Below are positions 49,633 to 58,019 of a DNA stretch of 64,000 nt, in pieces. A program made the translations under genes and the position numbers. Origin of the DNA: Occultella gossypii (lineage in GTDB: Bacteria > Actinomycetota > Actinomycetes > Actinomycetales > Beutenbergiaceae); assembly GCF_019947135.1 (NCBI RefSeq), contig NZ_JAGSHT010000014.1:1-64000 (forward strand). Direction: 5' to 3'. Position 1 is the stretch's first letter. The number at the start of each line of letters is the position of its first letter. A model generated the notes under the pieces. The model did no database searches, was not told the DNA's origin, and saw only the letters and a program-made list of their open reading frames with translations.

Positions 49633-51030
49633 ATGATGCACAGACAACCTGAGATCACTCGGCGCGTGGCGCTCGGCGCCCTCGGCGTGGCCGGCGCCGC
49701 CACCGTGGGGCTGTCCTGGCCCCGCCTGACCGCAAGCGACATCCCCGGGCGCGGCGAGGACGTGCTGACCGTCGCGATCCTTGGCACGTCCCAGGACGCC
49801 GCGGCCCGGCAGAGCCTGGTGGACGCGTTCACCGAGGCCCACCCGGACATCCGGGTGCGGATCCAGGCCATCCAGGGCAACGACTGGGGTGACTTCTTCT
49901 CGAAGATCCTCACGATGATCGCGGCCGGGACTCCCCCGGACGTGGTGAACGTGGCCACCGAGGGCACCCAGCTGTTCGCCTCCCGGATGGCCGAGCCGCT
50001 GGACTCCTACGTCCTGCGCGACGCCGCCGACCTGCAGGAGTACTTCGACGACGTCCACCCCACCCTGCTCGAGGCGTTCATGTACGAGGGCAGCCTGTTC
50101 CAGCTGCCCACCGACTTCAACGCCGCGAACATGTACCTCAACACCGACGCGCTGAACTCCGCCGGCCTGGAACGACCACCGGACGACTGGACCAAGGACG
50201 ACTTCACCGACCTCCTACGCGCGATGCGCACCACGAACGCCGACGACTTCGTGCCCTACTTCTGGACGAACCGGCTGTTCGGCGGCCTCGTCCCCTGGCT
50301 CTACGTCAACGACACCAGCTTCCTCACCGAGACGAAGGCCCCGGGCGGCAACTGGTTCTGGGACCGCTTCTACCCCGGCGAGCAACGCAGCGGCGGCTAC
50401 CGGTGGCTGGAGTCCAACGCGGAGGACCCGCTCGTGGCCGAATCGGTCGAGTACCTGCGTGAACTCGTTGCGGAGGGCCTCGGCACCCGCCCGGAGGAGG
50501 GCGGTGGCGGCGCCCTGGTCGGGCTGTTCGCATCGGGGCGTATCGGCACCACGCCCGCCGGTGGGTACTGGGCGCAGGGCCTGCACGAGGCCGGCATGGA
50601 CGCCGACGGCTTCGACGTCCAGTTCTTCCCGCGCTGGCGCACCCAGCGCCACCAGTTCGGTGCGGCCGGGTACGCGATCATGGCCACCTCCGAGCGCAAG
50701 GACGCCGCGTGGGAGTGGGTCAAGTTCTCCGCCACGAAGCCCGCCATGGAACTCGCCTACCCGCGCCCGACGACGACGCCCACCCGCCGCTCCATGGTGA
50801 ACGAGGCGTTCTACGCCGACACCGGCCCGCGGAGCTGGCAGGTCTTCTACGACACGCTCGACACCTTCCCGACCACCGGCCCGATCCCGGCGCCACCGCA
50901 GCAGGCAGCCGTCGAGACGGCGCTCATCAAGAACGTGTCGGCTGCCGTCAGCGGCAGCGCGGCCGGCGTGCCGGGCGCACTGGCAGCCCTGGACCGCGAT
51001 CTCACCCAGGCCCTGAGGAGGGTGTCATGA
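49633..51030 (+). CDS. sugar ABC transporter substrate-binding protein
   Basis: This 465-residue family 1 solute-binding protein has an Arg-Arg N-terminus (TRRVALGALGVAGAATVG), which looks like a Tat signal; no lipobox cysteine is seen. The body has the usual VDAFTEAHPDIRVRIQAIQG, IAAGTPPDVVNV and IMATSERKDAAWEWVKF. The ATG follows AAAGGAAG. It heads the operon with two permeases and a GH32 enzyme, which suggests fructosides such as sucrose or short fructans as substrate. Confidence 0.88.
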   Translation: MMHRQPEITRRVALGALGVAGAATVGLSWPRLTASDIPGRGEDVLTVAILGTSQDAAARQSLVDAFTEAHPDIRVRIQAIQGNDWGDFFSKILTMIAAGTPPDVVNVATEGTQLFASRMAEPLDSYVLRDAADLQEYFDDVHPTLLEAFMYEGSLFQLPTDFNAANMYLNTDALNSAGLERPPDDWTKDDFTDLLRAMRTTNADDFVPYFWTNRLFGGLVPWLYVNDTSFLTETKAPGGNWFWDRFYPGEQRSGGYRWLESNAEDPLVAESVEYLRELVAEGLGTRPEEGGGGALVGLFASGRIGTTPAGGYWAQGLHEAGMDADGFDVQFFPRWRTQRHQFGAAGYAIMATSERKDAAWEWVKFSATKPAMELAYPRPTTTPTRRSMVNEAFYADTGPRSWQVFYDTLDTFPTTGPIPAPPQQAAVETALIKNVSAAVSGSAAGVPGALAALDRDLTQALRRVS

Positions 51031-51971
51031 CCGCCGCCGCCCTACCCACCGCACGCGCCGCCGTCGACCGGGGTTCCGGCCCCCGCAGCCAGGGTCCGGC
51101 CTGGCGCCGCCGCGTCGTGGTGCTGACGTTCCTGGCCCCCACCATCATCGGAATCGGGATCTTCACGCTCGGCCCGATCGTGGCCTCGATCCTCCTCGCG
51201 TTCTTCCGCTGGGACATCATCACCGACCCCGAGTTCGTGGGGCTGACGAACTTCGTCGACGTCGTCGCCGACCCGACCGTGCGGGTCTCCTTCATCAACA
51301 CGCTCGTATTCGTGGTGGTCGCCGTGACGCTGCAGATCGCCGTGTCCCTGGCCCTGGCCGTCCTCATCTCACAGCGGATGCCCACCTGGGCGCGCACGTT
51401 CTTCCGCTCGGTGTTCTTCTTCCCGCTGATCCTGTCCGCGGCGAGCGTCTCGATCATCATGAGGTACCTGTTCAACGAGGAGTTCGGCGTCGTGAACTGG
51501 CTGCTCTCGCTCGTCGGGATCGGCGGCGTTCCATGGCTCACGTCCCCGACGGCGTCCGCGGTCGTGATCGTGCTCGTGTACGTCTGGCAGCAGTTCGGCT
51601 TCACGTTCCTGCTGTTCGTGGGCGGCCTCGCGTCGATCCCCACCGAGGTCTACGAGGCCAGTTCCATCGACGGCGCAACCGGCTGGCGGCAGCTGCGCTC
51701 GATCACGCTGCCGCTGCTGTCCCCCACGATGCTGGTGGCCTGCGTGATGGCCGTGATCTCCGCGCTGCAGATCTTCGACCAGCCCTACGTGCTCACCCGC
51801 GGCGGCCCCGGGGACGCCACCCGTACCGCGGTGATGGTCATCTACGAGTCCGCGTTCCGTCAGCTCGAGTTCGGCCGCGCCAGCGCGATCGGCGTCGTCC
51901 TGATGCTCCTGATCATGGGCGTCACCGCGCTCCAGTTCCGCCTGTCCCGCCGCTTCGTCTTCTACCAGTGA
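51027..51971 (+). CDS. sugar ABC transporter permease (MalF type)
   Basis: This 314-residue permease has six hydrophobic segments and the EAA loop EVYEASSIDGATGWRQLRSITLP, which contacts an ATPase. Its ATG overlaps the stop of the binding protein (ATGA, 51027-51030). No ATP-binding gene is in this operon, so a shared MsiK-like ATPase encoded elsewhere probably drives it, as in Streptomyces. Confidence 0.88.
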   Translation: MTAAALPTARAAVDRGSGPRSQGPAWRRRVVVLTFLAPTIIGIGIFTLGPIVASILLAFFRWDIITDPEFVGLTNFVDVVADPTVRVSFINTLVFVVVAVTLQIAVSLALAVLISQRMPTWARTFFRSVFFFPLILSAASVSIIMRYLFNEEFGVVNWLLSLVGIGGVPWLTSPTASAVVIVLVYVWQQFGFTFLLFVGGLASIPTEVYEASSIDGATGWRQLRSITLPLLSPTMLVACVMAVISALQIFDQPYVLTRGGPGDATRTAVMVIYESAFRQLEFGRASAIGVVLMLLIMGVTALQFRLSRRFVFYQ

Positions 51972-51981
51972 GGCCTCGACG

Positions 51982-52872
51982 ATGACCACCGCAACCGTCA
52001 CCCCGCCCGCGCCAACCACCCGCGCAGCCCCGCCGCGGCGAAGCAGCAGAGCCGTACCCACGCCGTCGACCGTGGCCCGGACCGCGTTCCTCGTGGTCGC
52101 CGCAGCGCTCACGCTCGGCCCGGTGATCTGGACCGTCTCGACGTCGCTGCGCAGCCCTGCCGAGTCCTTCACCCTGCCGCCCCAGCTCATCCCGACCGAC
52201 CCGGACCTGACCCCCTACATCCAGGTGTTCGCCCAGATCAACATGGGCCTGCTGACCCTGAACTCCGCGCTGGTCACCGGCTTCATCGCGGTTGGGCAGA
52301 TGCTCACCGCGGCCCTGGCCGGGTACGCGTTCGCCCGCCTGGAGTTCCGTGGCCGGAGCCTGTGGTTCTCGCTCGTGCTGGCCACGATGATGGTCCCGGT
52401 CCAGGTCACGATCGTGCCGGTGTTCATGATCATCCGCGGCATGGGACTGTCCGACACGCTCCTCGCGCTGATCCTGCCGGCCATCCCGACGGCGTTCGGC
52501 ACGTTCCTGATGCGCCAGTACTTCCTCGGCCTGCCGGTCGAACTCGGCGAGGCGGCCTCGATCGACGGCGCCGGGCCGTGGCGCACGTTCGCCTCGATCT
52601 ACGCGCCGCTCGCCCTGCCAGGTCTGGCCATCATCGGCATCCTCGCGTTCAACTTCCACTGGAACGAGTTCTTCCGCCCCCTCATCCTCACCATCAGCGA
52701 GCAGAACTTCACGCTGCCCCTGGGGCTCGTGTCCCTGCAGGGCAACATGGGCACCGGGTCCATCTCGGTGGTGCTCGCCGGCGTGGTGCTGTCCATGATC
52801 CCCGCCCTCGTCGTATTCCTGTTCGGGCAGCGCCCGTTACGCGAGGGCCTGACCGCCGGAGTATCCAAGTGA
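51982..52872 (+). CDS. sugar ABC transporter permease (MalG type)
   Basis: This 296-residue permease begins with a basic, Pro/Ala-rich tail, then VARTAFLVVAAALTLGPVIWTVSTSL and further segments. The EAA loop is ELGEAASIDGAGPWRTFASIYAPLA. It starts 10 nt after the MalF-type gene and ends overlapping the GH32 start (GTGA, 52869-52872). It forms the channel with the previous gene's product. Confidence 0.88.
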   Translation: MTTATVTPPAPTTRAAPPRRSSRAVPTPSTVARTAFLVVAAALTLGPVIWTVSTSLRSPAESFTLPPQLIPTDPDLTPYIQVFAQINMGLLTLNSALVTGFIAVGQMLTAALAGYAFARLEFRGRSLWFSLVLATMMVPVQVTIVPVFMIIRGMGLSDTLLALILPAIPTAFGTFLMRQYFLGLPVELGEAASIDGAGPWRTFASIYAPLALPGLAIIGILAFNFHWNEFFRPLILTISEQNFTLPLGLVSLQGNMGTGSISVVLAGVVLSMIPALVVFLFGQRPLREGLTAGVSK

Positions 52873-54164
52873 CCGACACCTCCACCACGCTCGACCCGTT
52901 CCCGCACCTGCACATCCGCCCGCCGCAGGGCTGGGTGAACGACCCGAACGGGATCGGCCACTGGGACGGACGCTGGCACGTCTTCTACCAGCACAACCCG
53001 GACGCCCCGGTGCACGCGGACATCCACTGGGGCCACTCGTCCTCGGCGGACCTGCTCACCTGGCGCGACGAGCCGGTGGCGCTCGCCCCCCGGCCGGGCT
53101 CCATCGACGCGGCCGGCGTGTGGAGCGGTGTCGCCGCGATGGACGACGGCGAACCGGTCCTCGTGTACACGGCGGTGCCCGATGTCGCGGCGAACGCCGG
53201 CGTCGCCCTGGCGCGGCGGGACGCGGACGGCGCCTGGGTGCCGGGCACGGAGATGGCCGCGCCGGCACCGGGCGGGGACCTGCGGGAGATCCGCGACCCG
53301 TTCGTGTTCACCGCCGGCGGTGCCCGGTACGGCCTCATGGGTGGCGGGCGCGCCGACGGCACCCCCGCGGTGCTGGTGTACGCGGCGGACGACCTGGACC
53401 GCTGGGAACTGCTCGGGGACCTGCTCGACTCCTCCGACGACATCGCTGCCGCAGTGGCGCCAGGCAAGATCTGGGAGTGCCCACAGCTGGTGCGACTGCC
53501 CGACGGCGCAGGCCGGCTCCGGTGGGTCCTGATCGTTTCGCTCTGGGACGACTCGGGCGAGCGTCACCTGCAGGGCGTGGCAGCCCTCGTGGGCGACCTC
53601 GACCTCAGCGGGTCGCACCCGGTGTTCCACCCGGAGGCCGGGCAGCGCCTGGACACCGGCCCCGACTTCTACGCGCCGCAAGCGGTGGCCTGCCCGGACC
53701 GGGTGCTGCTGTGGGGGTGGACCTGGGAATCGCACACACGGTCGGCCGAGCAGGTCGCCGGCGCCGGGTGGGCCGGAGCCCTGACATTCCCGCGCGAGCT
53801 CACCCTCGACGGCGACCGGGTCATCTCCGGGACCGCCCGCGAACTGACCGGCCTGCGCCGGGCGGAGGTGCCGGTGAGCGGAGCCGGCGCGGGCCGCGCA
53901 GGCGCAGTTGAGGTGTCGGTGCCGGCCTGGGAGGCCGCGACCGGCGGCCGCCTCGTGGTCGGGTTGCGTGGTCCGGACGGCGAGCGTGAAGTCTGGCGCA
54001 CACCCGCCGGCGCGGCGGACAGTCGCGTGCTCGTGGACGGTTCGGTCGTCGAGGCCTTCGCCGGCGGGTTGGCGCACACCGTTCGGGTCTACCCGGGTCC
54101 GAGCGAGCACTGGGTGCTGCGCGCAGATCTCGGGCTGAGCGTGTGGGAACTGGGCCGGCCGTAG
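52869..54164 (+). CDS. glycoside hydrolase family 32 (beta-fructofuranosidase)
   Basis: This 431-residue enzyme cleaves fructosides such as sucrose or fructan oligomers. The nucleophile motif WVNDPNG gives D25, the stabiliser motif RDP is at 142-144, and the acid/base EC is at 203-204; all three are intact. The C-terminal part is the short beta-sandwich of the family. No signal peptide is visible, so it should work in the cytoplasm on the sugar imported by the upstream ABC proteins. The GTG start overlaps the permease stop (GTGA). It converges with the next gene at a 2-nt gap. Confidence 0.92.
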   Translation: MTDTSTTLDPFPHLHIRPPQGWVNDPNGIGHWDGRWHVFYQHNPDAPVHADIHWGHSSSADLLTWRDEPVALAPRPGSIDAAGVWSGVAAMDDGEPVLVYTAVPDVAANAGVALARRDADGAWVPGTEMAAPAPGGDLREIRDPFVFTAGGARYGLMGGGRADGTPAVLVYAADDLDRWELLGDLLDSSDDIAAAVAPGKIWECPQLVRLPDGAGRLRWVLIVSLWDDSGERHLQGVAALVGDLDLSGSHPVFHPEAGQRLDTGPDFYAPQAVACPDRVLLWGWTWESHTRSAEQVAGAGWAGALTFPRELTLDGDRVISGTARELTGLRRAEVPVSGAGAGRAGAVEVSVPAWEAATGGRLVVGLRGPDGEREVWRTPAGAADSRVLVDGSVVEAFAGGLAHTVRVYPGPSEHWVLRADLGLSVWELGRP

Positions 54165-54166
54165 CC

Positions 54167-54970
54167 TCAGTCGTTGTAGAAGTCAGTCAGGATCGGGCCG
54201 AGCAGCGCCGGCTCGGCAACATGACCCGCCACTGTGACGGTGGCTCGCCGGCCGCTGGGCAACAAGGCGGCAGCCGCGTCGGCCGCCCGACCGAAGAAGT
54301 CGAACGGGAGTCCGGCGGAATGCGGATCGATCGTGGCTCCGGTGCTCAACAGGACGGGCTGCTGCACCGCGGCCAGGAGCTCCGGGGGTGGCGGGCCGGC
54401 ACCGATGCAGGCTGCGTCGTATCGCAAGGTCGGCGCGAGCGCGGTCAGACCCGGCCACACGGGTGCGGCCTCTGCGGCTGCGATGTCATCCTCCGACGAA
54501 CCTGCCAGCCGCATGAACAGCCGCAACGCTTCCGGCCGGTCGCCGGCATCGAGGGCCGCGTCCAGGTCCCTGGTGTAGGCCTGCCAGGCCGCGATCATGT
54601 CCTCGCCCAGCACGTATGGCACCTCGTGCGTGGCGATCCGGTCGATGGGTAGACCGGCGGCGGCTGCCCGCAGTGCCAGTGCTCCGCCGGATGACGCGCC
54701 GAACAGATGGGCACGACCACCGGTCTCGTCGATGACTGCCGCGAGATCGTCGACCTCTCGCTGCACCGAGTACGGCTGGGTATCACCGCTGTCAGCCCGG
54801 CCGCGCCTTCGGTAGGTCACCACCCTGAATGCGCCGGCCAACCACCGGCCGATCGGGAGGTTCTCGGATCCGTCGTCGAGCCCGCCGCTGATCAGCACCA
54901 CCGTGGGCCCGTTGTCGCTGAGCACGTCGAAGCCGATCGACGTGCCATCGGTAGCAGTGACGCGTGACAT
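54167..54970 (-). CDS. alpha/beta hydrolase
   Basis: This 267-residue protein has VVLISGGLDD as the oxyanion loop, VVTYRRRGRADSGD, the nucleophile elbow FGASSGGALAL and a C-terminal GHVAEPALLG with the probable His. The acid residue is likely in ATIDPHSAG. The ATG follows GGGAGG. It is divergent from the HxlR regulator gene, and a GTCCTAG-A-CTAGGAC palindrome lies between them, so it is probably that regulator's target. Confidence 0.85.
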   Translation of the reverse strand: MSRVTATDGTSIGFDVLSDNGPTVVLISGGLDDGSENLPIGRWLAGAFRVVTYRRRGRADSGDTQPYSVQREVDDLAAVIDETGGRAHLFGASSGGALALRAAAAGLPIDRIATHEVPYVLGEDMIAAWQAYTRDLDAALDAGDRPEALRLFMRLAGSSEDDIAAAEAAPVWPGLTALAPTLRYDAACIGAGPPPPELLAAVQQPVLLSTGATIDPHSAGLPFDFFGRAADAAAALLPSGRRATVTVAGHVAEPALLGPILTDFYND

Positions 54971-54996
54971 GGCTGCCTCCCGCATTGGAGCGTTTG

Positions 54997-55011
54997 GTCC
55001 TAGACTAGGAC
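54997..55011. promoter_or_regulatory. perfect palindrome between hydrolase and HxlR genes
   Basis: GTCCTAG-A-CTAGGAC has 7-bp perfect arms. It sits in the 73-nt divergent gap, the expected place for an HxlR operator that controls both genes. Confidence 0.6.
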
Positions 55012-55043
55012 TGAAACTCCTTCAAAGGAAGTGTTGGGACCAC

Positions 55044-55691
55044 ATGCGTAGTTACCAGGACCTCTGCGGCATCGCCCGCGCGCTGGACGTCGTCGGCGAG
55101 CGTTGGGCCCTCCTCGTGGTCCGGGAACTGCTGTTCGGGCCGAAGCGGTTCGCCGATCTACACCGCGGCCTGCCCGGCATGAGCCCGAACGTCCTCACCC
55201 AGCGCCTGCGCCAGCTCGAACAGTCCGGCATCCTGACCCGACGACGCGCGCTCCAGTCTGCCACCGGGCTGGTCTATGAGCTGACCGACCGGGGCCGAGC
55301 ACTCGAGCCGGCCCTGCTCGCGCTCGGGCGCTGGGGAAGTTCACTGGCCCCCGGCCCCGGCTCGGCCACAGTGCTCAGCCCCGACGCGCTGATGGTCGCG
55401 TTGCGGACCACGTTCGAACCGGCGCTTGCCGCGGACCTGCAGGGCATCGTTCAGGTCAGGCTGCCGGCCGACGCCTTCGTGCTCACCGTGCGCGGCGGGC
55501 TCCTCGACGTGGTCCGAGGCGAGGCCGCCGCCGGCGCCGTCCTCACCTGTTCCGTTCGAACGGTCCAGGACCTGGCGTTCGACGGACATGCCGTCGAGGC
55601 CGCCGTTCGAACCGGCGAGGCCGTCGTCGACGGCGACCGGGTCCTTCTCGAACACCTCTTCCGCGCGTTCGACGACCACCGGGTCCGCTAG
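55044..55691 (+). CDS. HxlR-family transcriptional regulator
   Basis: This 215-residue regulator begins with the HxlR winged helix (DLCGIARALDVVGERWALLVVRELLFGPKRFADLHRGLPGMSPNVLTQRLRQLE), with the family's early cysteine (C7) that often senses reactive electrophiles. The C-terminal 100 residues resemble an SCP2-like domain, which could bind a lipid or another ligand. It is divergent from the hydrolase gene, whose promoter region carries the palindrome above. Confidence 0.88.
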   Translation: MRSYQDLCGIARALDVVGERWALLVVRELLFGPKRFADLHRGLPGMSPNVLTQRLRQLEQSGILTRRRALQSATGLVYELTDRGRALEPALLALGRWGSSLAPGPGSATVLSPDALMVALRTTFEPALAADLQGIVQVRLPADAFVLTVRGGLLDVVRGEAAAGAVLTCSVRTVQDLAFDGHAVEAAVRTGEAVVDGDRVLLEHLFRAFDDHRVR

Positions 55692-55769
55692 GGGCGGGGC
55701 CCGATCTCATCCCCCGTGGACAGTCCCCTGCCGGTGATCGCCTGGCGATCCGGGCGGTGGTCGTCGAAC

Positions 55770-56801
55770 TCAGCGTCCGGGAGCCAGGTCGACCGAACCT
55801 CTGACCACCAACTCACACGCCACCAGGACGTCCTGCTCGGGCAGGGGTTCGCCGTCGAGCACCGCGTTCAGCAGGATCTCCATGGCGAGTTCCCCGATCC
55901 GCCGGTGCGGCAGGTCGATCGTGGTCAGCGGGGGGGACATCTGCGCGGCCACGTCGGACTCGTCGTCGTAGCCGATCACGGAAACGTCCCGCGGCACCTG
56001 CAGCCCGAGCCGCGCGGCGGCGAGCACCACGCCGACCGCCACCCGGTCGCGGGCGCACACGAACGCCGTCGGGCGCTGCGCGGCGGGGACGTCCAGCAGC
56101 GCCGCCGCGTGCCGGGCGCCGGTCTCGATGCTCCACCCGGCATCGATCACTCGGGCCTCGGCACCAACCTCCCGGGCCGCCCGTTCGAAGCCGCGACGGC
56201 GACGCTCGGTCGCCGGGATGTAGTCGCGCTCACCCTCATCCCGTCCGGCGAGCATGACCACCCGCCGGTGGCCCTGGTCGAAGACCGCTCGTGCGGCGCG
56301 GTAACCACCCTCGAGTTCGTCGGCGATCACCCCGGCCGGACCACCCGCCGCGAAGCAGTTGGCCAGTACCGTGGGAAGTTCGACCATCGACGGGTCGGGC
56401 ACGACCTCCCGCATGGACATCGCAGCGTGCACGAACGCATCGACCTGGCGCCCGCGCAGGGCCTGCACCATCTGATGTTCGCGCGCCTCGTCGAGGCCGT
56501 AGTCGGCCACGATGGTCAGGTAGCCGCGAGCGAACGCCGCCTCGCGGGCCCCCTGCAACAGTTGGCCGGCGAACGGGCTGGTGGTGATCTCGTCGGTGAC
56601 GATCCCGATCGTGGACGTCGACCGGCGCCTCAGGTTCACCGCGGAGGCGTTCGGCCGGTATCCGAGCTCGGCCGCGGCCGCATGGATCCTGGCCTGGTTC
56701 GCCGCGGAGATACTGCCCTCGCCGCGCCCGTTGAGCACCAGGGAGACGGCGGTCCTGGAGACCCCCGCCCGCCGTGCCACGTCCGCACTGGTGACCGTCA
56801 A
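55770..56801 (-). CDS. LacI-family regulator, probable repressor of the fructoside operon
   Basis: This 343-residue protein has the LacI headpiece TSADVARRAGVSRTAVSLVLNG (about 3-24), the hinge NASAVNLRRRSTSTIGIV, and a periplasmic-binding-like sensor with AFVCARDRVAVGVVLAAARLGL and VIGYDDESDV. The TTG start is chosen because AGGAG lies 7 nt upstream and it puts the headpiece at the normal place. A site matching the fructoside operator overlaps this ribosome site (56809-56827), so it probably represses itself too. It sits between two sugar ABC operons and could serve both. Confidence 0.85.
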   Translation of the reverse strand: MTVTSADVARRAGVSRTAVSLVLNGRGEGSISAANQARIHAAAAELGYRPNASAVNLRRRSTSTIGIVTDEITTSPFAGQLLQGAREAAFARGYLTIVADYGLDEAREHQMVQALRGRQVDAFVHAAMSMREVVPDPSMVELPTVLANCFAAGGPAGVIADELEGGYRAARAVFDQGHRRVVMLAGRDEGERDYIPATERRRRGFERAAREVGAEARVIDAGWSIETGARHAAALLDVPAAQRPTAFVCARDRVAVGVVLAAARLGLQVPRDVSVIGYDDESDVAAQMSPPLTTIDLPHRRIGELAMEILLNAVLDGEPLPEQDVLVACELVVRGSVDLAPGR

Positions 56802-56808
56802 CGCCGCG

Positions 56809-56827
56809 CTCCTAACTCGTGTCAGGT
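56809..56827. promoter_or_regulatory. operator-like site overlapping the LacI gene start
   Basis: On the minus strand ACCTGACACGAGTTAGGAG matches ACCTGTCACGTGTTAGGTG in the 49588-49606 operator at 16 of 19 positions; the three differences are all A/T swaps. Confidence 0.7.
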
Positions 56828-56861
56828 CACCATGGTAGCCAGGACACTGCGGTGACACGCC

Positions 56862-57797
56862 TCAGGACGTGCTGACGTGCACGTGGTCGTAATGGTTGGC
56901 CGTGGCGCTGCCGCGGTCTGCCATGTACGTCCAGGCCCCGGCGGCGTCGCCGGCCATCCACATCTGCTGCTCGAAGATCAGGTAGGTGATGCCGAGCTCG
57001 CCCGCGTGCGCCTGCAGGTACCGCGCGATCTCCCACCCGGACGCGCCGGTGACCATGATGTCGAGGGCGTGCCCGGAGCCGTGGTCGCCACCGTCGCCGG
57101 CGCGGTAGCCGCCGTAGGCGGAGGCGACGCCCGGGAACACGGCACACACGGCCCGATAGGCCGCCGCAGCGTTCGCAGCCAGCGAGGACTCGATCTCCGC
57201 GCTGGTGGCGCATGCCGCGCTGGAGACACCCTGGTCCTCGGGCTCCGTCGCGATCGGTTCCTCGGCGGCGAGGTAGCTCGAGTTCACCCAGGCCACGCGC
57301 TCGTCCCAGATCACCTGCGTCCACCCGTCGGCACTCTCGCCGGTCACGTCGACCTGGTCCGCCCACGCGAGCGTGGTCAGCCTCTCGTCGTCCGCGGACG
57401 GTCCCGAGCGCACGTTGACGGCGGAGGTCACCCACAGCTGGCCCGTCACCGCGGGCACGGGTTCGGGTTCGGGCGCGCTCGGTGCGGCGGCCGCGGTCGG
57501 CGTGGGCGTGTCGACCGGCTCCCGTGCCTCGGACCGCTGGGCGACCTCCTCGGCGCGCTCGTCGAGAGCTGCGGCAGCGGCATCGGTGGCCTCGAACGGG
57601 ACGGGAAGCTCCGCCGTCGATCTGGTCGCGGGGTTCGGGCCGACCGGAACCGCGGCCGCCAGGCTCGCGAGCGCGAGCGCGCCCACAGTGGCGGCGCCGA
57701 GTATCCGGGACAACGGCGTGCGCCGGGTCTCGGCGGCACGGTGACGGCCTACTGGCACGAAGTTCCTCACGATCGATCGGTAACGGAGCCGAGCCAT
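56862..57797 (-). CDS. exported SH3-domain protein with M15/ARB-type C-terminal domain
   Basis: This protein of about 311 residues has a hydrophobic export segment (ILGAATVGALALASLAAAVPV), a low-complexity stretch and a bacterial SH3 domain (WVTSAVNVRSGPSADDERLTTLAW). The C-terminal domain has GSGHALDIMVTG and HYDHVHVSTS, similar to the ARB_07466-like domain that resembles D-Ala-D-Ala peptidases of the M15 type. It probably acts on the cell wall. ATG 57797 is used. A GATAAC-N6-GTTAC pair just upstream could be a regulator site. Confidence 0.8.
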   Translation of the reverse strand: MARLRYRSIVRNFVPVGRHRAAETRRTPLSRILGAATVGALALASLAAAVPVGPNPATRSTAELPVPFEATDAAAAALDERAEEVAQRSEAREPVDTPTPTAAAAPSAPEPEPVPAVTGQLWVTSAVNVRSGPSADDERLTTLAWADQVDVTGESADGWTQVIWDERVAWVNSSYLAAEEPIATEPEDQGVSSAACATSAEIESSLAANAAAAYRAVCAVFPGVASAYGGYRAGDGGDHGSGHALDIMVTGASGWEIARYLQAHAGELGITYLIFEQQMWMAGDAAGAWTYMADRGSATANHYDHVHVSTS

Positions 57798-57825
57798 CGT
57801 AACCAAATCGTTATCAGATGTCAGA

Positions 57826-57996
57826 TCACGTGAGGTGGGTCACGAGCCCCCGGCACCTGAGCGCTCGATGGCCAGGGTCCGCTCCAATCCTCGCACCAGC
57901 AGAGCGTCCCCCGCCGTCGAACGTGAGGTTGTTGGCTCCGAACTCACCGGAGACGCCAACGATGTCGCGTTCGGCGACGACGATCAGGCGGGCCAT
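57826..57996 (-). CDS. possible small ORF or gene remnant
   Basis: A 56-codon frame (MARLIVVAERDIVGVSGEFG...) lies just downstream of the MalG-type permease on the same strand. The start has no clear ribosome site and the second half is low-complexity. It may be the end of a lost enzyme gene of the sugar operon. No family was recognised. Confidence 0.25.
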   Translation of the reverse strand: MARLIVVAERDIVGVSGEFGANNLTFDGGGRSAGARIGADPGHRALRCRGLVTHLT

Positions 57997-58019
57997 CGGG
58001 GCGCACCCCGCGGCAGTCC

